Assembly (NCBI RefSeq): GCF_000412675.1
Contig: NC_021505.1
Coordinates: 1,358,501 to 1,422,500 of the forward strand
Direction: 5' to 3'
DNA from: Pseudomonas putida NBRC 14164
GTDB lineage: Bacteria; Pseudomonadota; Gammaproteobacteria; Pseudomonadales; Pseudomonadaceae
Length of the DNA stretch: 64,000 bases
The notes below the pieces were generated by a model. It saw only the letters and a list, made by a program, of their open reading frames with translations, was not told the DNA's origin and searched no databases. Numbering within the stretch: position 1 is the stretch's first letter; each line of letters begins with the position of its first letter. Both the position numbers and the translations under genes were made by a program. Below are positions 25,764 to 35,528 of this stretch, piece by piece.

Positions 25764-28094
25764 ATGAGCCAGGACGAACACATCAGGGACTACAAGGGCG
25801 CCGCCGCTGGCTGGGGGGCGCTCAAGAGCGTCACCAAAAGCTGGCTGGGCAGCGAAAATGCCTTCAAGAACCTGCGGGCCATGCTCAAGACCAACCAGAA
25901 CGGCGGCTTCGACTGCCCCGGCTGTGCCTGGGGCGAGTCGCCGGAAAGCGATATGGTCAAGTTCTGCGAAAACGGCGCCAAGGCGGTTAACTGGGAAGCC
26001 ACCGGCCGCTCGGTCGACCCGGCCTTCTTCGCCAAATACAGCGTCAGCGCGCTGAAGGACCAGACCGACTATTGGCTCGAATACCAAGGCCGCCTCACGC
26101 ACCCGATGCGCTACGACGCTGCCACCGATCACTATGTCGAAACCACCTGGCAGGAGGCCTTCGAGCTGGTCGCCACGCACCTGCGTGCGCTGCAGTCGCC
26201 CGATGAGGCCGAGTTCTACACCTCGGGCCGGGCCAGCAACGAGGCGGCGTTCCTGTACCAGCTGTTCGTGCGCGCTTACGGCACCAACAACTTCCCCGAT
26301 TGCTCGAACATGTGCCACGAAGCCAGCGGCGCCGGCATGTCGGAAACCCTCGGGGTGGGCAAGGGCACCGTGGTGTTTCACGACCTGGAGCTGGCCGACG
26401 CCATCTTTGTCATCGGCCAGAACCCCGGCACCAACCACCCACGCATGCTCGAACCGCTGCGTGAGGCGGTCAAGCGCGGGGCCCAGGTGGTGTGCTTCAA
26501 CCCGCTCAAAGAGCGTGGCCTGGAGCGCTTCCAGCACCCGCAGCACCCGTTCGAAATGCTCAGCAACGGCTCCGAGCCGACGTCCAGCGCCTACTTCCGC
26601 CCGGCCTTGGGTGGTGACATGGCGGCCATGCGTGGCATTGCCAAATTCCTCTTGCAGTGGGAGCGCGAAGCCCAGGCCAAGGGCGAGCCGGCGGTGTTCG
26701 ACCATGCTTTCATTGCCGAGCACACCAGCGGCGTCGATGACTACCTGGCAGCGGTGGACGCCACCTCGTGGGAACACATCGTCAAACAGTCGGGTCTGAC
26801 CCTGGCCGAGATCGAGCTGGCCGCACGCATGTACCGCAAGGCCGAGCGGGTGATCATGTGCTGGGCCATGGGCGTCACCCAGCACCGCCATTCGGTGCCG
26901 ACCGTGCAGGAAATCGTCAACCTGCAGCTGCTGCGCGGCAACGTCGGCAAGCCCGGCGCCGGCCTGTCGCCGGTGCGCGGCCACAGCAACGTGCAGGGCG
27001 ACCGCACCATGGGCATCGACGAGAAGCCCAAGGCCGCGCTGCTCGACGCCATCGAAAAACGCTTCCAGTTCCGCGTGCCTCGGGCCCACGGGCACAACGC
27101 GGTGCTGGCGATCAAGGCCATGGAAGAGGGCCGGGCCAAGGTGTTCATCGCCCTGGGCGGCAACTTCGCCCAAGCCACCCCGGACACCCCGCGCACCCAC
27201 GCGGCCCTGCAGAACTGCGCGTTGACCGTGCAGATTTCCACCAAGCTCAACCGCTCGCACCTGGTGACAGGCCGCGATGCGCTGATCCTGCCGTGCCTGG
27301 GCCGTACCGAAATCGACCTGCAGGCCGAAGGGCCGCAAGGCGTGACCGTGGAGGACACCTTCAGCATGGTGCACATCTCCAACGGCCAGTTGCGCCCGCG
27401 TTCGCCGCACATGCGCTCCGAACCGTGGATCGTCGCCGGCATGGCCAAGGCCACGCTGGGCAATCAGCCGATCGACTGGGAGTATGCGGTGGCCGACTAC
27501 AACCGCATTCGTGACATGATCGCCGACGTGATCCCGGGTTTCACCGGCTTCAACCAACGCCTGCATAGCCCGGGCGGTTTCCACCTGGGCAACAATGCCG
27601 CCGATCGCAACTTCCGCACGGCCACGGGCAAGGCCCGCTTCATGCCCCACGCACTGCCGGAAGAGTTGGTCAACGCCAAGGTACTGGCGCGGGGTGACAA
27701 GCCCGACCTGATCCTGCAGACGCTGCGCTCGCATGACCAGTACAACACCACCCTGTATGGCCTGGATGACCGCTACCGCGGGGTGTTCGGCCTGCGTGAA
27801 GTGGTGTTCGTCAACGAGGCCGACATCCGCCGCCTGGGCTTCGAGCCGGGTGAGCAGGTGGACCTGGTGTCCCTGTGGGAGGATGGCGTGGAGCGGCGGG
27901 TGTCGGGGTTCCGCCTGGTGGCGTATGACGTGCCTGAGGGGCAGGCGGCGGCGTATTACCCGGAGACCAACCCACTGGTGCCGCTGGAAAGTTATGGCGA
28001 GGGGACCTACACCCCGACCTCGAAATTTGTGGCCATCAAGGTCGAGAAAGCCAAGGCGGGGAACCGCATTGCGGCGGTGTTGGCTTCGGATTGA
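25764..28094 (+). CDS. YdeP/FdhF-type molybdopterin oxidoreductase
   Basis: A 776-residue molybdopterin enzyme related to formate dehydrogenases and E. coli YdeP. N-terminal FDCPGCAWGESP (about residues 49-60) is a cysteine pair typical of the YdeP group. The Mo ligand position reads NNFPDCSNMCHEASGAGMSETLG, with Cys at about 184 in place of the selenocysteine of FdhF. Other blocks: GQNPGTNHPRMLEPLREA, GNVGKPGAGLSPVRGHSNVQGDR, and a C-terminal MopB domain (QTLRSHDQYNTTLYG). No twin-arginine signal, so cytosolic. The moaA/moaB genes beside it suit its cofactor need. Substrate unknown; YdeP is linked to acid resistance. Confidence 0.9.
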   Translation: MSQDEHIRDYKGAAAGWGALKSVTKSWLGSENAFKNLRAMLKTNQNGGFDCPGCAWGESPESDMVKFCENGAKAVNWEATGRSVDPAFFAKYSVSALKDQTDYWLEYQGRLTHPMRYDAATDHYVETTWQEAFELVATHLRALQSPDEAEFYTSGRASNEAAFLYQLFVRAYGTNNFPDCSNMCHEASGAGMSETLGVGKGTVVFHDLELADAIFVIGQNPGTNHPRMLEPLREAVKRGAQVVCFNPLKERGLERFQHPQHPFEMLSNGSEPTSSAYFRPALGGDMAAMRGIAKFLLQWEREAQAKGEPAVFDHAFIAEHTSGVDDYLAAVDATSWEHIVKQSGLTLAEIELAARMYRKAERVIMCWAMGVTQHRHSVPTVQEIVNLQLLRGNVGKPGAGLSPVRGHSNVQGDRTMGIDEKPKAALLDAIEKRFQFRVPRAHGHNAVLAIKAMEEGRAKVFIALGGNFAQATPDTPRTHAALQNCALTVQISTKLNRSHLVTGRDALILPCLGRTEIDLQAEGPQGVTVEDTFSMVHISNGQLRPRSPHMRSEPWIVAGMAKATLGNQPIDWEYAVADYNRIRDMIADVIPGFTGFNQRLHSPGGFHLGNNAADRNFRTATGKARFMPHALPEELVNAKVLARGDKPDLILQTLRSHDQYNTTLYGLDDRYRGVFGLREVVFVNEADIRRLGFEPGEQVDLVSLWEDGVERRVSGFRLVAYDVPEGQAAAYYPETNPLVPLESYGEGTYTPTSKFVAIKVEKAKAGNRIAAVLASD

Positions 28095-28108
28095 CAGGTT
28101 GCCTGCAA

Positions 28109-28205
28109 GGGCCCTATCGCCTGCAAGCCAGCTCCCACAGGGACCGCACAGATTTCAGAACCTGGGATAAACCTGTGGGAGCTGGCTTGCCGGCGATAGG
28201 GCCGG
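28109..28205. repeat. Inverted REP pair (GCTGGCTTGCCGGCGATAGGG class)
   Basis: GCCCTATCGCCTGCAAGCCAGCTCCCACAGGG faces AACCTGTGGGAGCTGGCTTGCCGGCGATAGGGCC between convergent genes. This is the REP class hit by the IS110 element, with CCCACAGG in place of CCTACAGG. Confidence 0.85.
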
Positions 28206-28220
28206 TGCAGCCATACAGAA

Positions 28221-28682
28221 TCAGGAACGATGCACCGGGTAAGCGGTGGTGTACTTCATCTGCTCCATGGCGAAACTGGAGGTGATGTTCGACAGCCCAT
28301 CGGTACGGGTAATCAGCTTTTTGTAGAACCGGTCATACGCCGCAATATCCCCCACCACCACCCGCAGCATGTAATCCCAGTCCCCCGACATGCGGTAAAA
28401 CTCCATCACTTCCTCGAACCCGGTCACGGTCGCGGCAAACTGCTCCAGCCAGGCGCTGTCGTGGCGCTGGGTCTTGAGCTGGACGAACACCGTCAGCCCC
28501 AGCCCTAGCCGTTCGGGGTCCAGCAGGGCGACACGGCCAAGTATGTAGCCTTCTTCTTCCAGGCGCTTGACCCGCTTCCAGCACGGCGTGGTGGACAGGT
28601 TGACGGCCTCGGCCAGGTCCTTGAGCGAGATCGAGGCATCGCGCTGTAGCAGGGTAAGAATGTGCTGGTCGAAACTGTCCAT
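28221..28682 (-). CDS. Lrp/AsnC-family transcriptional regulator
   Basis: A 153-residue regulator. HTH: FDQHILTLLQRDASISLKDLAEAVNLSTTPCWKRVKRLEEEGYI. RAM domain: TGFEEVMEFYRMSGDWDYMLRVVVGDIAAYDRFYKKLI. ATG 28682 gives normal family length; an in-frame GTG at 28715 would add 11 residues. Divergent from the PLP trans-sulfuration enzyme 104 bases away, which it probably controls in response to a sulfur amino acid. Confidence 0.92.
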   Translation of the reverse strand: MDSFDQHILTLLQRDASISLKDLAEAVNLSTTPCWKRVKRLEEEGYILGRVALLDPERLGLGLTVFVQLKTQRHDSAWLEQFAATVTGFEEVMEFYRMSGDWDYMLRVVVGDIAAYDRFYKKLITRTDGLSNITSSFAMEQMKYTTAYPVHRS

Positions 28683-28786
28683 ATCGCGCGCGAGCCGTGT
28701 AGAAAAATTTTTCACAGATTACCCCAAGGCCAGATGATTTGGGTTGTGCGATAGTTGCAGCCTTCACTCTGCCAATGGGCCTGACC

Positions 28787-29956
28787 ATGTCCGACAAGCC
28801 GCGCAATTTCGCCACCCGTACCATTCACGCCGGCGAGCAGTTCAGCGTCGCCGAAAACGCCATCTTCCCGGCCATCGTCACCGCCAGCTCGTTCACCAAG
28901 CGCAGCCTGGACGACAAGCCGGAATACTCCTACAGCCGGGTCGGCAACCCCACCCGGCATGCCTACGAAACCTGTGTCGCCGCCCTGGAGGAAGGCGTGG
29001 GCGCGGTGGCCTGTGCCTCGGGGGTGAATGCCACTGCGACGGTGCTGGAGCTGCTGCCCAAGGACTCCCATGTGGTAGTGATGAACGGCGTGTATGGCGG
29101 CACCTTCCGCATCCTGGAAGACTACCGCAGCCGTACCTCGGGCCTGACCACCACCTATGTCGACCTCAACGACCTTGAGGCCGTGGCCGCCGCCATCAAG
29201 CCGGAAACCCAGCTGATCTGGATCGAGTCGCCGACCAACCCCTTGCTGCACCTGGTCGACATCAAGGCCGTGTGCGACCTGGCCAGGGCGCGGGGTATCC
29301 TTACCTGCATCGACAACACCTTCTGCTCGCCGTGGAACCAGCGTCCGATCACCCTGGGTGTGGACCTGGTGATGCACTCGGCCAGCAAGTACATCGGTGG
29401 CCACTCCGACCTCACCGGCGGTGTGGTGGTGGCGGCCAATGATGCGCTGCTGGCGCGCCTGCGCCGCATCAGCATGGCGATTGGCGCGGTGCAGGGGCCG
29501 TTCGACTGCTACCTAGCCCTGCGCGGCCTGAAAACCCTGGATGTGCGCATGGAACGCCAATGCAGCAACGCCCTGCAGGTGGCACGCTTCCTCGAAGGGC
29601 ATGCGCAGATCGAGCAGGTGTATTACCCGGGGCTGGAAAGCCACCCCCAGCATGAACTGTGCAAACGCCAGATGCGCAGTGGCGGGGCGGTGGTGGCGAT
29701 GAAGGTCAAGGGTGACAGGGCCGCGCTCAACCGCCTGGTGGAGGCGTTGCAGATTTTTGTGCTGGCGGACTCGCTGGGCGGGGTGGAGAGCATGATCAAC
29801 CACTCGTGGACCATGTCGCACTGCTCGCTGAGCCCGGAGCAGAAAGGCGTGATGGGGATCAGCGAGAACCTGCTGCGACTGTCGATGGGGATCGAGGATT
29901 ACCGCGACCTGATCGAGGACCTGGATGGTGCACTGAAAGCCCTGGCTGCAGTGTAA
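28787..29956 (+). CDS. Cys/Met-metabolism PLP enzyme (cystathionine gamma-synthase/lyase type)
   Basis: A 389-residue type I PLP enzyme of trans-sulfuration. Cofactor lysine K201 lies in MHSASKYIGGHSDLTGG, the Tyr stacking on PLP in GVYGGTFRI, and SRVGNPTR is the phosphate-contact loop. The residue after that Tyr-Gly is Gly where methionine gamma-lyases have Cys (YGCT), which argues against that activity. Start ATG 28787 was chosen over 28739. Divergent from an Lrp regulator, so sulfur amino acid breakdown or synthesis is likely; the exact reaction is open. Confidence 0.88.
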   Translation: MSDKPRNFATRTIHAGEQFSVAENAIFPAIVTASSFTKRSLDDKPEYSYSRVGNPTRHAYETCVAALEEGVGAVACASGVNATATVLELLPKDSHVVVMNGVYGGTFRILEDYRSRTSGLTTTYVDLNDLEAVAAAIKPETQLIWIESPTNPLLHLVDIKAVCDLARARGILTCIDNTFCSPWNQRPITLGVDLVMHSASKYIGGHSDLTGGVVVAANDALLARLRRISMAIGAVQGPFDCYLALRGLKTLDVRMERQCSNALQVARFLEGHAQIEQVYYPGLESHPQHELCKRQMRSGGAVVAMKVKGDRAALNRLVEALQIFVLADSLGGVESMINHSWTMSHCSLSPEQKGVMGISENLLRLSMGIEDYRDLIEDLDGALKALAAV

Positions 29957-29962
29957 GGGCTG

Positions 29963-30062
29963 CTGGCCTCTTCGCGGGCTCGCCCGCTCCCACAGGTACT
30001 GCACAGGTCTTGACGGCTGTGACGACCCTGTGGGAGCGGGCGAGCCCGCGAAGAGGCCAGCA
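29963..30062. repeat. Inverted REP pair
   Basis: CTGGCCTCTTCGCGGGCTCGCCCGCTCCCACAGGT and the mirrored ACCCTGTGGGAGCGGGCGAGCCCGCGAAGAGGCCAG lie between convergent genes. Probable mRNA 3' stabiliser for both. Confidence 0.85.
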
Positions 30063-30079
30063 GGTTTGATGAATTTTTG

Positions 30080-30316
30080 TCAGGATTTGGGCGGATGGAT
30101 GATCCGTTCGATCTTGTCCTTGATCAGCAACCGTTCCTTGCGCAGCCGGTTGACGGCGTCGTCGTTGGTACCGTTGCCTTCGGCGGCGACCACCTCCTTG
30201 TCCTTGGCGTTGTATTCCTTGTGCAGCGTATGCAGCGTCGGGTCCTTGTCTATGAGCGCCTGGAATGCATCAGCGGTAACGTGCAGGTCAGCGAGCAGAT
30301 CATGCGGAACTGGCAT
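30080..30316 (-). CDS. YdcH-like DUF465 protein
   Basis: A 78-residue coiled-coil protein: FQALIDKDPTLHTLHKEYNAKDKEVVAAEGN then DDAVNRLRKERLLIKDKIERII. This heptad-rich hairpin is the DUF465 pattern. Cytosolic, function unknown. Isolated between a REP pair and the divergent phosphoethanolamine transferase gene. Confidence 0.85.
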   Translation of the reverse strand: MPVPHDLLADLHVTADAFQALIDKDPTLHTLHKEYNAKDKEVVAAEGNGTNDDAVNRLRKERLLIKDKIERIIHPPKS

Positions 30317-30568
30317 TTCTTCACCTCTGTCAGGGTTGTCGGTAAGGTCCTGACCACTGAGGATAGCCGCGTTTGCGCAGGCTTGTGACGGCTGCCAGGC
30401 TGAATGCCAGCTGAACCGCTGTCAGGTAATTGATAAAAGACGCAGCTTCACTAAATTGTTACCGTCTTTTTCACGAAAAATTGATGACGCGCTTTCTAGA
30501 GTTCGCCCAACTTTCCCGCGGTGCCATGCGGCCTGGGGGTTGATAATCACTCTTGATTGCGAACGCTG

Positions 30569-32206
30569 ATGCTCAACTTCAAATCCCTGCGGACTGAATG
30601 GGTCACGCTGCTGGCCAGCCTTTACCTGCTGATTGGCTTCAACATGTTCCTTTGGGAGCATCTGCAAGAGGTCGTGCCCGCCGGCCTGTCAGGGCTGTGG
30701 CTGAGCCTGGCATTTGCCGTGCTGATGTTGTTTGCCTTCAATCTGATCCTCACCTTGTTTGCCTTCCGCTATATATTGAAGCCGTTACTTATCGTGTTGT
30801 TCATGAGTGGAGCCGGTGTGGCTTACTTCATGAACCAGTACGGTGTACTTATTGATGCCGGCATGTTCCGCAATATGGCTGAAACCAATGTTGCAGAAGT
30901 GCGCGACTTGATGTCGCTGAAGTTTGCTGCCTATATCCTGCTGCTGGGCGTATTGCCTTCGGTGCTGCTCTGGAAAGCGCCTGTCGCCTACCGCCCCTGG
31001 CACCGTGAGCTGCTGGGCAAGCTGGTGGTCAGTGGTGCCTGTGTAGTGGCCCTTGGCTCGGTAGCGCTGGTCAACTACCAAGGCTTGTCGTCGCTGTTTC
31101 GCAACCACCACGAACTGCGTCTGATGCTGACCCCGAGCAATATCGTCGGGGCCTCCATTGGTTATGTCAGCGAGCGAGTCGGTACTGCTTCGCGCCCGTT
31201 CCAGCACTATGGCGAAGATGCCAAGCGTGATGCCGCCTGGCAAAAACATGAGCGCAAGTCGCTGACAGTGCTGGTGGTGGGTGAAAGTGCCCGTGCAGAC
31301 CATTTCGGCGTGCTGGGCTATGACCGCGATACCACGCCGAACCTGGCCAGGGAACAGGGCCTGCTGGCGTTTTCCGACGTGCACTCGTGCGGTACGGAAA
31401 CGGCAGTTTCGGTGCCGTGCATGTTCTCGGGCATGAAGCGCAAGGATTACGACGCCCGCGTGGCGAAGAACCGCGAAGGGCTGCTGGACATCCTTCAGCG
31501 TGCCGGCCTGGCCGTGCAATGGCGTGACAACCAGTCAGGCTGCAAGGGTACCTGCGACCGCGTGCAGTTCATTGATGTCAGCAACCTCAAGGACCCCCAG
31601 CTCTGCGCCAATGGCGAATGCCATGACCAGATCCTGCTGCAAGGCCTGGACGAGCTGATCGACAACCTCGACAAGGATACCGTGCTGGTGCTGCACCAGA
31701 TGGGCAGCCACGGCCCGGAATACTTCAAGCGCTACCCCAATGGCGGCGAGCGCTTCACGCCGGTGTGCCAGAGCAACGCGCTGAACCAGTGCAGCGAGCA
31801 GGAAATCATCAACGGCTACGACAACACCCTGGCCTACACCGACAAGGTGCTGGCGTCGCTGATCGACACCTTGCGCAGCAAACAGGACAAAGTCGACACG
31901 GCCATGATCTACCTGTCCGACCATGGCGAGTCGCTGGGCGAGTACAACCTGTTCCTGCACGGCACGCCTTACGCCATCGCCCCAGAGCAGCAGAAGCACG
32001 TGCCGCTGCTGACCTGGTTCTCCGACAGCTACAAGGAAGACTTCGGCCTCGACACCGACTGCCTGGCCAAGCTCAGCGATGCCCCGCTGTCGCAGGACAA
32101 CCTGTTCCACTCCATGCTCGGCCTGTTGCAGGTGCACACCGAGCTCTACCAGCAGTCGCTGGACCTGTTCGCCAGCTGCCGGCCTTGGCTGGCGGCCAAG
32201 CGCTGA
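30569..32206 (+). CDS. Phosphoethanolamine transferase (EptA family)
   Basis: A 545-residue inner-membrane enzyme. About five membrane segments fill residues 1-155. The periplasmic sulfatase-fold domain follows: LTVLVVGESARADHFGVLGYDRDTTPNL (metal site), SCGTETAVSVPCMFSG (nucleophilic Thr), MIYLSDHGESLGEYNLFLHGTPYAIAP (metal-binding DHGE). Such enzymes move phosphoethanolamine from phosphatidylethanolamine to lipid A and can change polymyxin sensitivity. ATG 30569 is preferred over an in-frame TTG 12 bases upstream. No two-component genes adjoin, so regulation is not apparent. Confidence 0.93.
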   Translation: MLNFKSLRTEWVTLLASLYLLIGFNMFLWEHLQEVVPAGLSGLWLSLAFAVLMLFAFNLILTLFAFRYILKPLLIVLFMSGAGVAYFMNQYGVLIDAGMFRNMAETNVAEVRDLMSLKFAAYILLLGVLPSVLLWKAPVAYRPWHRELLGKLVVSGACVVALGSVALVNYQGLSSLFRNHHELRLMLTPSNIVGASIGYVSERVGTASRPFQHYGEDAKRDAAWQKHERKSLTVLVVGESARADHFGVLGYDRDTTPNLAREQGLLAFSDVHSCGTETAVSVPCMFSGMKRKDYDARVAKNREGLLDILQRAGLAVQWRDNQSGCKGTCDRVQFIDVSNLKDPQLCANGECHDQILLQGLDELIDNLDKDTVLVLHQMGSHGPEYFKRYPNGGERFTPVCQSNALNQCSEQEIINGYDNTLAYTDKVLASLIDTLRSKQDKVDTAMIYLSDHGESLGEYNLFLHGTPYAIAPEQQKHVPLLTWFSDSYKEDFGLDTDCLAKLSDAPLSQDNLFHSMLGLLQVHTELYQQSLDLFASCRPWLAAKR

Positions 32207-32320
32207 AACAGCGCCGGCACCCACACAATTGCACCACTGATCGATATCAAGGATGGCCCGGGTTTCACCAGCAGTGCCCGCGCCGTATATACTGCGCGCC
32301 AATGTTAGTGGGAGAGCCTC

Positions 32321-33454
32321 GTGGCCATCGAAATTCACTGGATCCGTGACGACCAGAGCCTGGCCGAACACTGCCGCGACTGGCACCAACTGCCCTTTGT
32401 CGCCGTCGACACCGAATTCATGCGGGTCGACACCTTTTACCCGAAAGCCGGGCTGATTCAGATCGGTGACGGCCAGCGGGCCTTCCTGATCGACCCGCTG
32501 TTGATCGGCAACTGGCAGCCCTTGGCCGACCTGCTGGAAGACAGTGGCGTGGTCAAGGTGCTGCACGCCTGCAGCGAAGACCTTGAAGTGCTGCTGCGCC
32601 TGACCGGCAAGCTGCCGCAGCCGCTGTTCGACACCCAGCTGGCTGCCGGTTACCTGAACCTGGGCTTCAGCATGGGCTATTCGCGCCTGGTGCAAGAGGT
32701 GCTGGGTATCGAGCTGCCCAAGGGCGAGACCCGTTCCGACTGGCTGCAGCGCCCGCTCTCGGAAACCCAGGTCAGCTACGCTGCCGAGGATGCCGTGCAC
32801 CTGGCCGAGCTGTTCACCGCGCTGCGCCCGCGCTTGTCCGACGACAAGTACGCCTGGGTGCTGGAGGACGGTGCCGAACTGGTGGCCGCATTGCGTCGTG
32901 AAGTCGAGCCCGAAAGCCTGTACCGCGACGTCAAGCTCGCCTGGAAGTTGGCCCCCCAGCAACTGGCGGTGCTGCGTGAACTGTGCGCCTGGCGCGAGCG
33001 CGAAGCCCGCAACCGCGATGTACCGCGTAACCGCATCCTCAAGGAACACTCGTTGTGGCCCATGGCCAAGAGCCAGCCAGGCAACCTGTCGGCGCTGGCC
33101 AAGATCGACGAGATGCACCCGCGCACCATTCGTCAGGACGGTGAGTTCCTCATCCAGCTGATCAAGCGCGCCGGTAGTCTGCCAGCGGAGCAGTGGCCAG
33201 CGCCCTTGCCCGAGCCATTGCCGATCGAGGCCGCCGGCATCCTCAAGCAGCTGCGTGCCATCGGCCAGGCCGAAGGCGAGCGCCTGGGGATTACCCCCGA
33301 GCTGATGCTGCGCAAGAAAGCCCTGGAGGCGCTGCTCAAGAGCGGCTACCCCAACGGCCCTTATCAACTGCCCGATTCGCTGCGCGGCTGGCGCCGTGAG
33401 CGCATGGGCCAGGCCCTGCTGGACAACCTCGCAGGTGCCGGAGAGACCCGATGA
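32321..33454 (+). CDS. rnd: Ribonuclease D
   Basis: A 377-residue DEDDy 3'-5' exoribonuclease that trims tRNA precursors. Catalytic motifs: [14 protein letters not shown] (D, E), [15 protein letters not shown] (D), and [14 protein letters not shown] (Y, D). An HRDC domain follows (about residues 205-290). Start is GTG 32321. The stop overlaps the ycgL start by four bases, so the two are translationally coupled. Confidence 0.96.
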   Translation: MAIEIHWIRDDQSLAEHCRDWHQLPFVAVDTEFMRVDTFYPKAGLIQIGDGQRAFLIDPLLIGNWQPLADLLEDSGVVKVLHACSEDLEVLLRLTGKLPQPLFDTQLAAGYLNLGFSMGYSRLVQEVLGIELPKGETRSDWLQRPLSETQVSYAAEDAVHLAELFTALRPRLSDDKYAWVLEDGAELVAALRREVEPESLYRDVKLAWKLAPQQLAVLRELCAWREREARNRDVPRNRILKEHSLWPMAKSQPGNLSALAKIDEMHPRTIRQDGEFLIQLIKRAGSLPAEQWPAPLPEPLPIEAAGILKQLRAIGQAEGERLGITPELMLRKKALEALLKSGYPNGPYQLPDSLRGWRRERMGQALLDNLAGAGETR

Positions 33455-33744
33455 AACGCATTTGCTCGATCTACAAGAGCCCCCGCAAGAACGAAATGTA
33501 CCTCTACGTGCTCAAGGCTGACGGCCTGGAGCGCGTGCCCGAAGGGCTGCTGCCGGCCTTCGGTACCCCCATCCACGCGTTTGACCTGGTGCTCAGCCCC
33601 GAGCGCAAGCTGGCCCGCGAGGACATCACCAAGGTGTTGGAAAACCTCGACAACCAGGGCTACCACCTGCAGATGCCGCCGCTGGAAGATGAGTACATCG
33701 AACACCTGCCCGAAGAGCTGCTGCGCCGTAACGACCCGGTCTGA
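33451..33744 (+). CDS. ycgL: YcgL domain protein
   Basis: A 97-residue protein with the YcgL signature: [49 protein letters not shown], and [10 protein letters not shown]. Cytosolic; biochemical role unknown. The ATGA overlap with rnd and the gap of two bases to the next gene indicate one operon. Confidence 0.95.
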   Translation: MKRICSIYKSPRKNEMYLYVLKADGLERVPEGLLPAFGTPIHAFDLVLSPERKLAREDITKVLENLDNQGYHLQMPPLEDEYIEHLPEELLRRNDPV

Positions 33745-33746
33745 CC

Positions 33747-34679
33747 ATGCGTGTACTGATTGCTGAGCATGAGCATGCTCGATACGCCGGGCTATTGCGT
33801 GAAACAGCGCCTGAAGTTGAAATCCTGACCAGCGGTGACTCCGCCGAACTGGCGCAGCAGGCATCGCAGTGCACGGTGTGGCTGGGCCAGCCGGACCTGC
33901 TGGCAAGCTTGCTGCGCCAGGGCCTCAAGCCGCAGTGGATGCAATCGACGTGGGCCGGTATCACGCCGTTGCTGGCCGACGGCCTGCCGCGTGATTATCG
34001 CCTGACCCGTGCGGTGGGCATTTTCGGCCAGGTGATGGCCGAGTACATGCTGACCTACATGCTTGGCCATGAGCGCGAGGTGCTGTCGCGCCTGGTCAGC
34101 CAGGTCGAGCGGCGCTGGGATGACCGCCCGGGGCGCACGCTGGAAGGGCGCAAGGTGCTGATTGTCGGCACCGGCGACATTGGCCAGCGTGTGGCCGAGT
34201 TCCTGCAACCGTTTGGTGTGGTGCTGTACGGTGTGGCCAGCACCGCCCGGGAACAGGCACCGTTCGTCGAGGTGGCGGCCCTGGCCGACTTGCCGCGCAT
34301 GGTTGGCCAGGTCGACTACGTGATCAACCTGCTGCCGGACACCCCGGCTACCCATGACCTGTATGACGCGGCGCTGTTCAAGTGCTTCCTGCCCACGGCG
34401 TTGTTCATCAATGCCGGGCGTGGCGTGGCTGTGGTCGATGCCGACCTGGTCGAAGCGCTGAAGGAAGGCCATCTGGCCGGTGCGGTGATTGATGTCTGCC
34501 GGCAGGAACCACTACCCAAACAACACCCGTTCTGGACCGCCTGGGGGCTGTTGCTGACCGGGCACAGTTCGGCACCCACCTCGCCGGCGGCGATGGTGCG
34601 GTTGTTTGTCGAGAATGTGCGGGCTTATGAAGCGGGGCAGGGGTTGCGTGGGGAAGTGGACTTCGCTCGGGGCTACTGA
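33747..34679 (+). CDS. D-2-hydroxyacid dehydrogenase (GhrA-like)
   Basis: A 310-residue NAD(P)-dependent reductase of 2-oxo acids such as glyoxylate or hydroxypyruvate. Nucleotide site: GRKVLIVGTGDIGQRVAEFLQPFG. Active-site blocks: INLLPDTPATHDLYDAALF, FINAGRGVAVVDADLVEAL, and the C-terminal His in LLTGHSSAPTSP. The catalytic Arg/Glu/His set of the family is present. Third gene of the rnd-ycgL operon, two bases after the ycgL stop. Confidence 0.9.
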   Translation: MRVLIAEHEHARYAGLLRETAPEVEILTSGDSAELAQQASQCTVWLGQPDLLASLLRQGLKPQWMQSTWAGITPLLADGLPRDYRLTRAVGIFGQVMAEYMLTYMLGHEREVLSRLVSQVERRWDDRPGRTLEGRKVLIVGTGDIGQRVAEFLQPFGVVLYGVASTAREQAPFVEVAALADLPRMVGQVDYVINLLPDTPATHDLYDAALFKCFLPTALFINAGRGVAVVDADLVEALKEGHLAGAVIDVCRQEPLPKQHPFWTAWGLLLTGHSSAPTSPAAMVRLFVENVRAYEAGQGLRGEVDFARGY

Positions 34680-34695
34680 TTGATGTTGCCTGTGC

Positions 34696-34773
34696 CGGCC
34701 TCTTCGCGGGCTCGCCCGCTCCCACAGGTACAACACCGTGCCTGTGGGAACGGGCGAGCCCGCGAAGAGGCCA
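34696..34773. repeat. Inverted REP pair
   Basis: GGCCTCTTCGCGGGCTCGCCCGCTCCCACAGGT with the mirrored CCTGTGGGAACGGGCGAGCCCGCGAAGAGGCC, between convergent genes. The right unit has one base change (GGGAACGGGC). Confidence 0.85.
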
Positions 34774-34791
34774 GTGCAGCCTACACAGGCT

Positions 34792-35385
34792 TTACAGGCT
34801 GAAATCACCCTCGGCAGCCAGCTCGCTCAACGGCTTGCGCGGGCTTGGCACTTCACGCGACTGCAGCGCTTCATCCAGGCTGGCCTTGTCACCCAGCTTG
34901 CCAATCGCCACCATGGCATGCAGCACGTAGCCCTCGGGAACCTTCAGTTCCTGACGCGCCAGGTCCTGGTCGAAACCGGCCATGCCATGGGTATGCCAGC
35001 CGCTGATGCTGGCCTGCAGGGCCAGGTGGCCCCAGGCGGAACCTGTGTCGAAGGTGTGCCACAGCGCCGGTTTTTCTTCCGTGGCGCCCGGGGCTGCAAA
35101 GGTGGTCTTGGAAATGATCAGCACCAGCGCCGAGGCTTGTTGCGCCCAGCTGCGGTTGAACGGCACCAGCAGGTTCAGGTAGCGCTCCCAGTTCGGCGTG
35201 TCGCGACGTGCATACAGGAAGCGCCAAGGCTGCGAGTTGTACGCCGACGGTGCCCAGCGTGCGGCTTCCAGGAAGCTCAGCAGGGTTTCTTCGCTGATCG
35301 GCTCGGCGGTGAAGGCGCGTGGCGACCAGCGGTTGATGAACTGTTCGTTGATGGCGTAATCGGCAATGCGGGGGGTGGCGCTCAT
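34792..35385 (-). CDS. Nitroreductase-family protein
   Basis: A 197-residue FMN reductase fold. FMN contacts are visible: RWSPRAFTAEPISEETLLSFLEAARWAPSAYNSQPWRFLYARR at the N-terminus and VPEGYVLHAMVAIGKLGDK near the C-terminus. ATG 35385 was chosen by family start (MSATPRIADYAINEQF); the in-frame ATG at 35445 adds 20 atypical residues. Substrate not determinable. Confidence 0.9.
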   Translation of the reverse strand: MSATPRIADYAINEQFINRWSPRAFTAEPISEETLLSFLEAARWAPSAYNSQPWRFLYARRDTPNWERYLNLLVPFNRSWAQQASALVLIISKTTFAAPGATEEKPALWHTFDTGSAWGHLALQASISGWHTHGMAGFDQDLARQELKVPEGYVLHAMVAIGKLGDKASLDEALQSREVPSPRKPLSELAAEGDFSL

Positions 35386-35528
35386 GACAGCTCCTGCAAA
35401 CGTACGGGAAAGCGGCACGCTACTGCGTCCCGTCGCGACTGACAAGCGGTCTGGCTTTGCCGAAGGCCAGGCTCTAGACTGGCGCCGCCGCGCGCCGTGG
35501 CCCCAAGATGAATGCAGGAAACCGTGTG

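Noticed and set aside
25524..27734. Long minus-strand open frame (736 codons)
   Set aside because: Antisense of the molybdopterin oxidoreductase. No domain is recognisable and the sense strand has strong motifs.
28787..29956. Methionine gamma-lyase
   Set aside because: The Cys that follows Tyr-Gly in that enzyme is Gly here, so a general trans-sulfuration call is safer.
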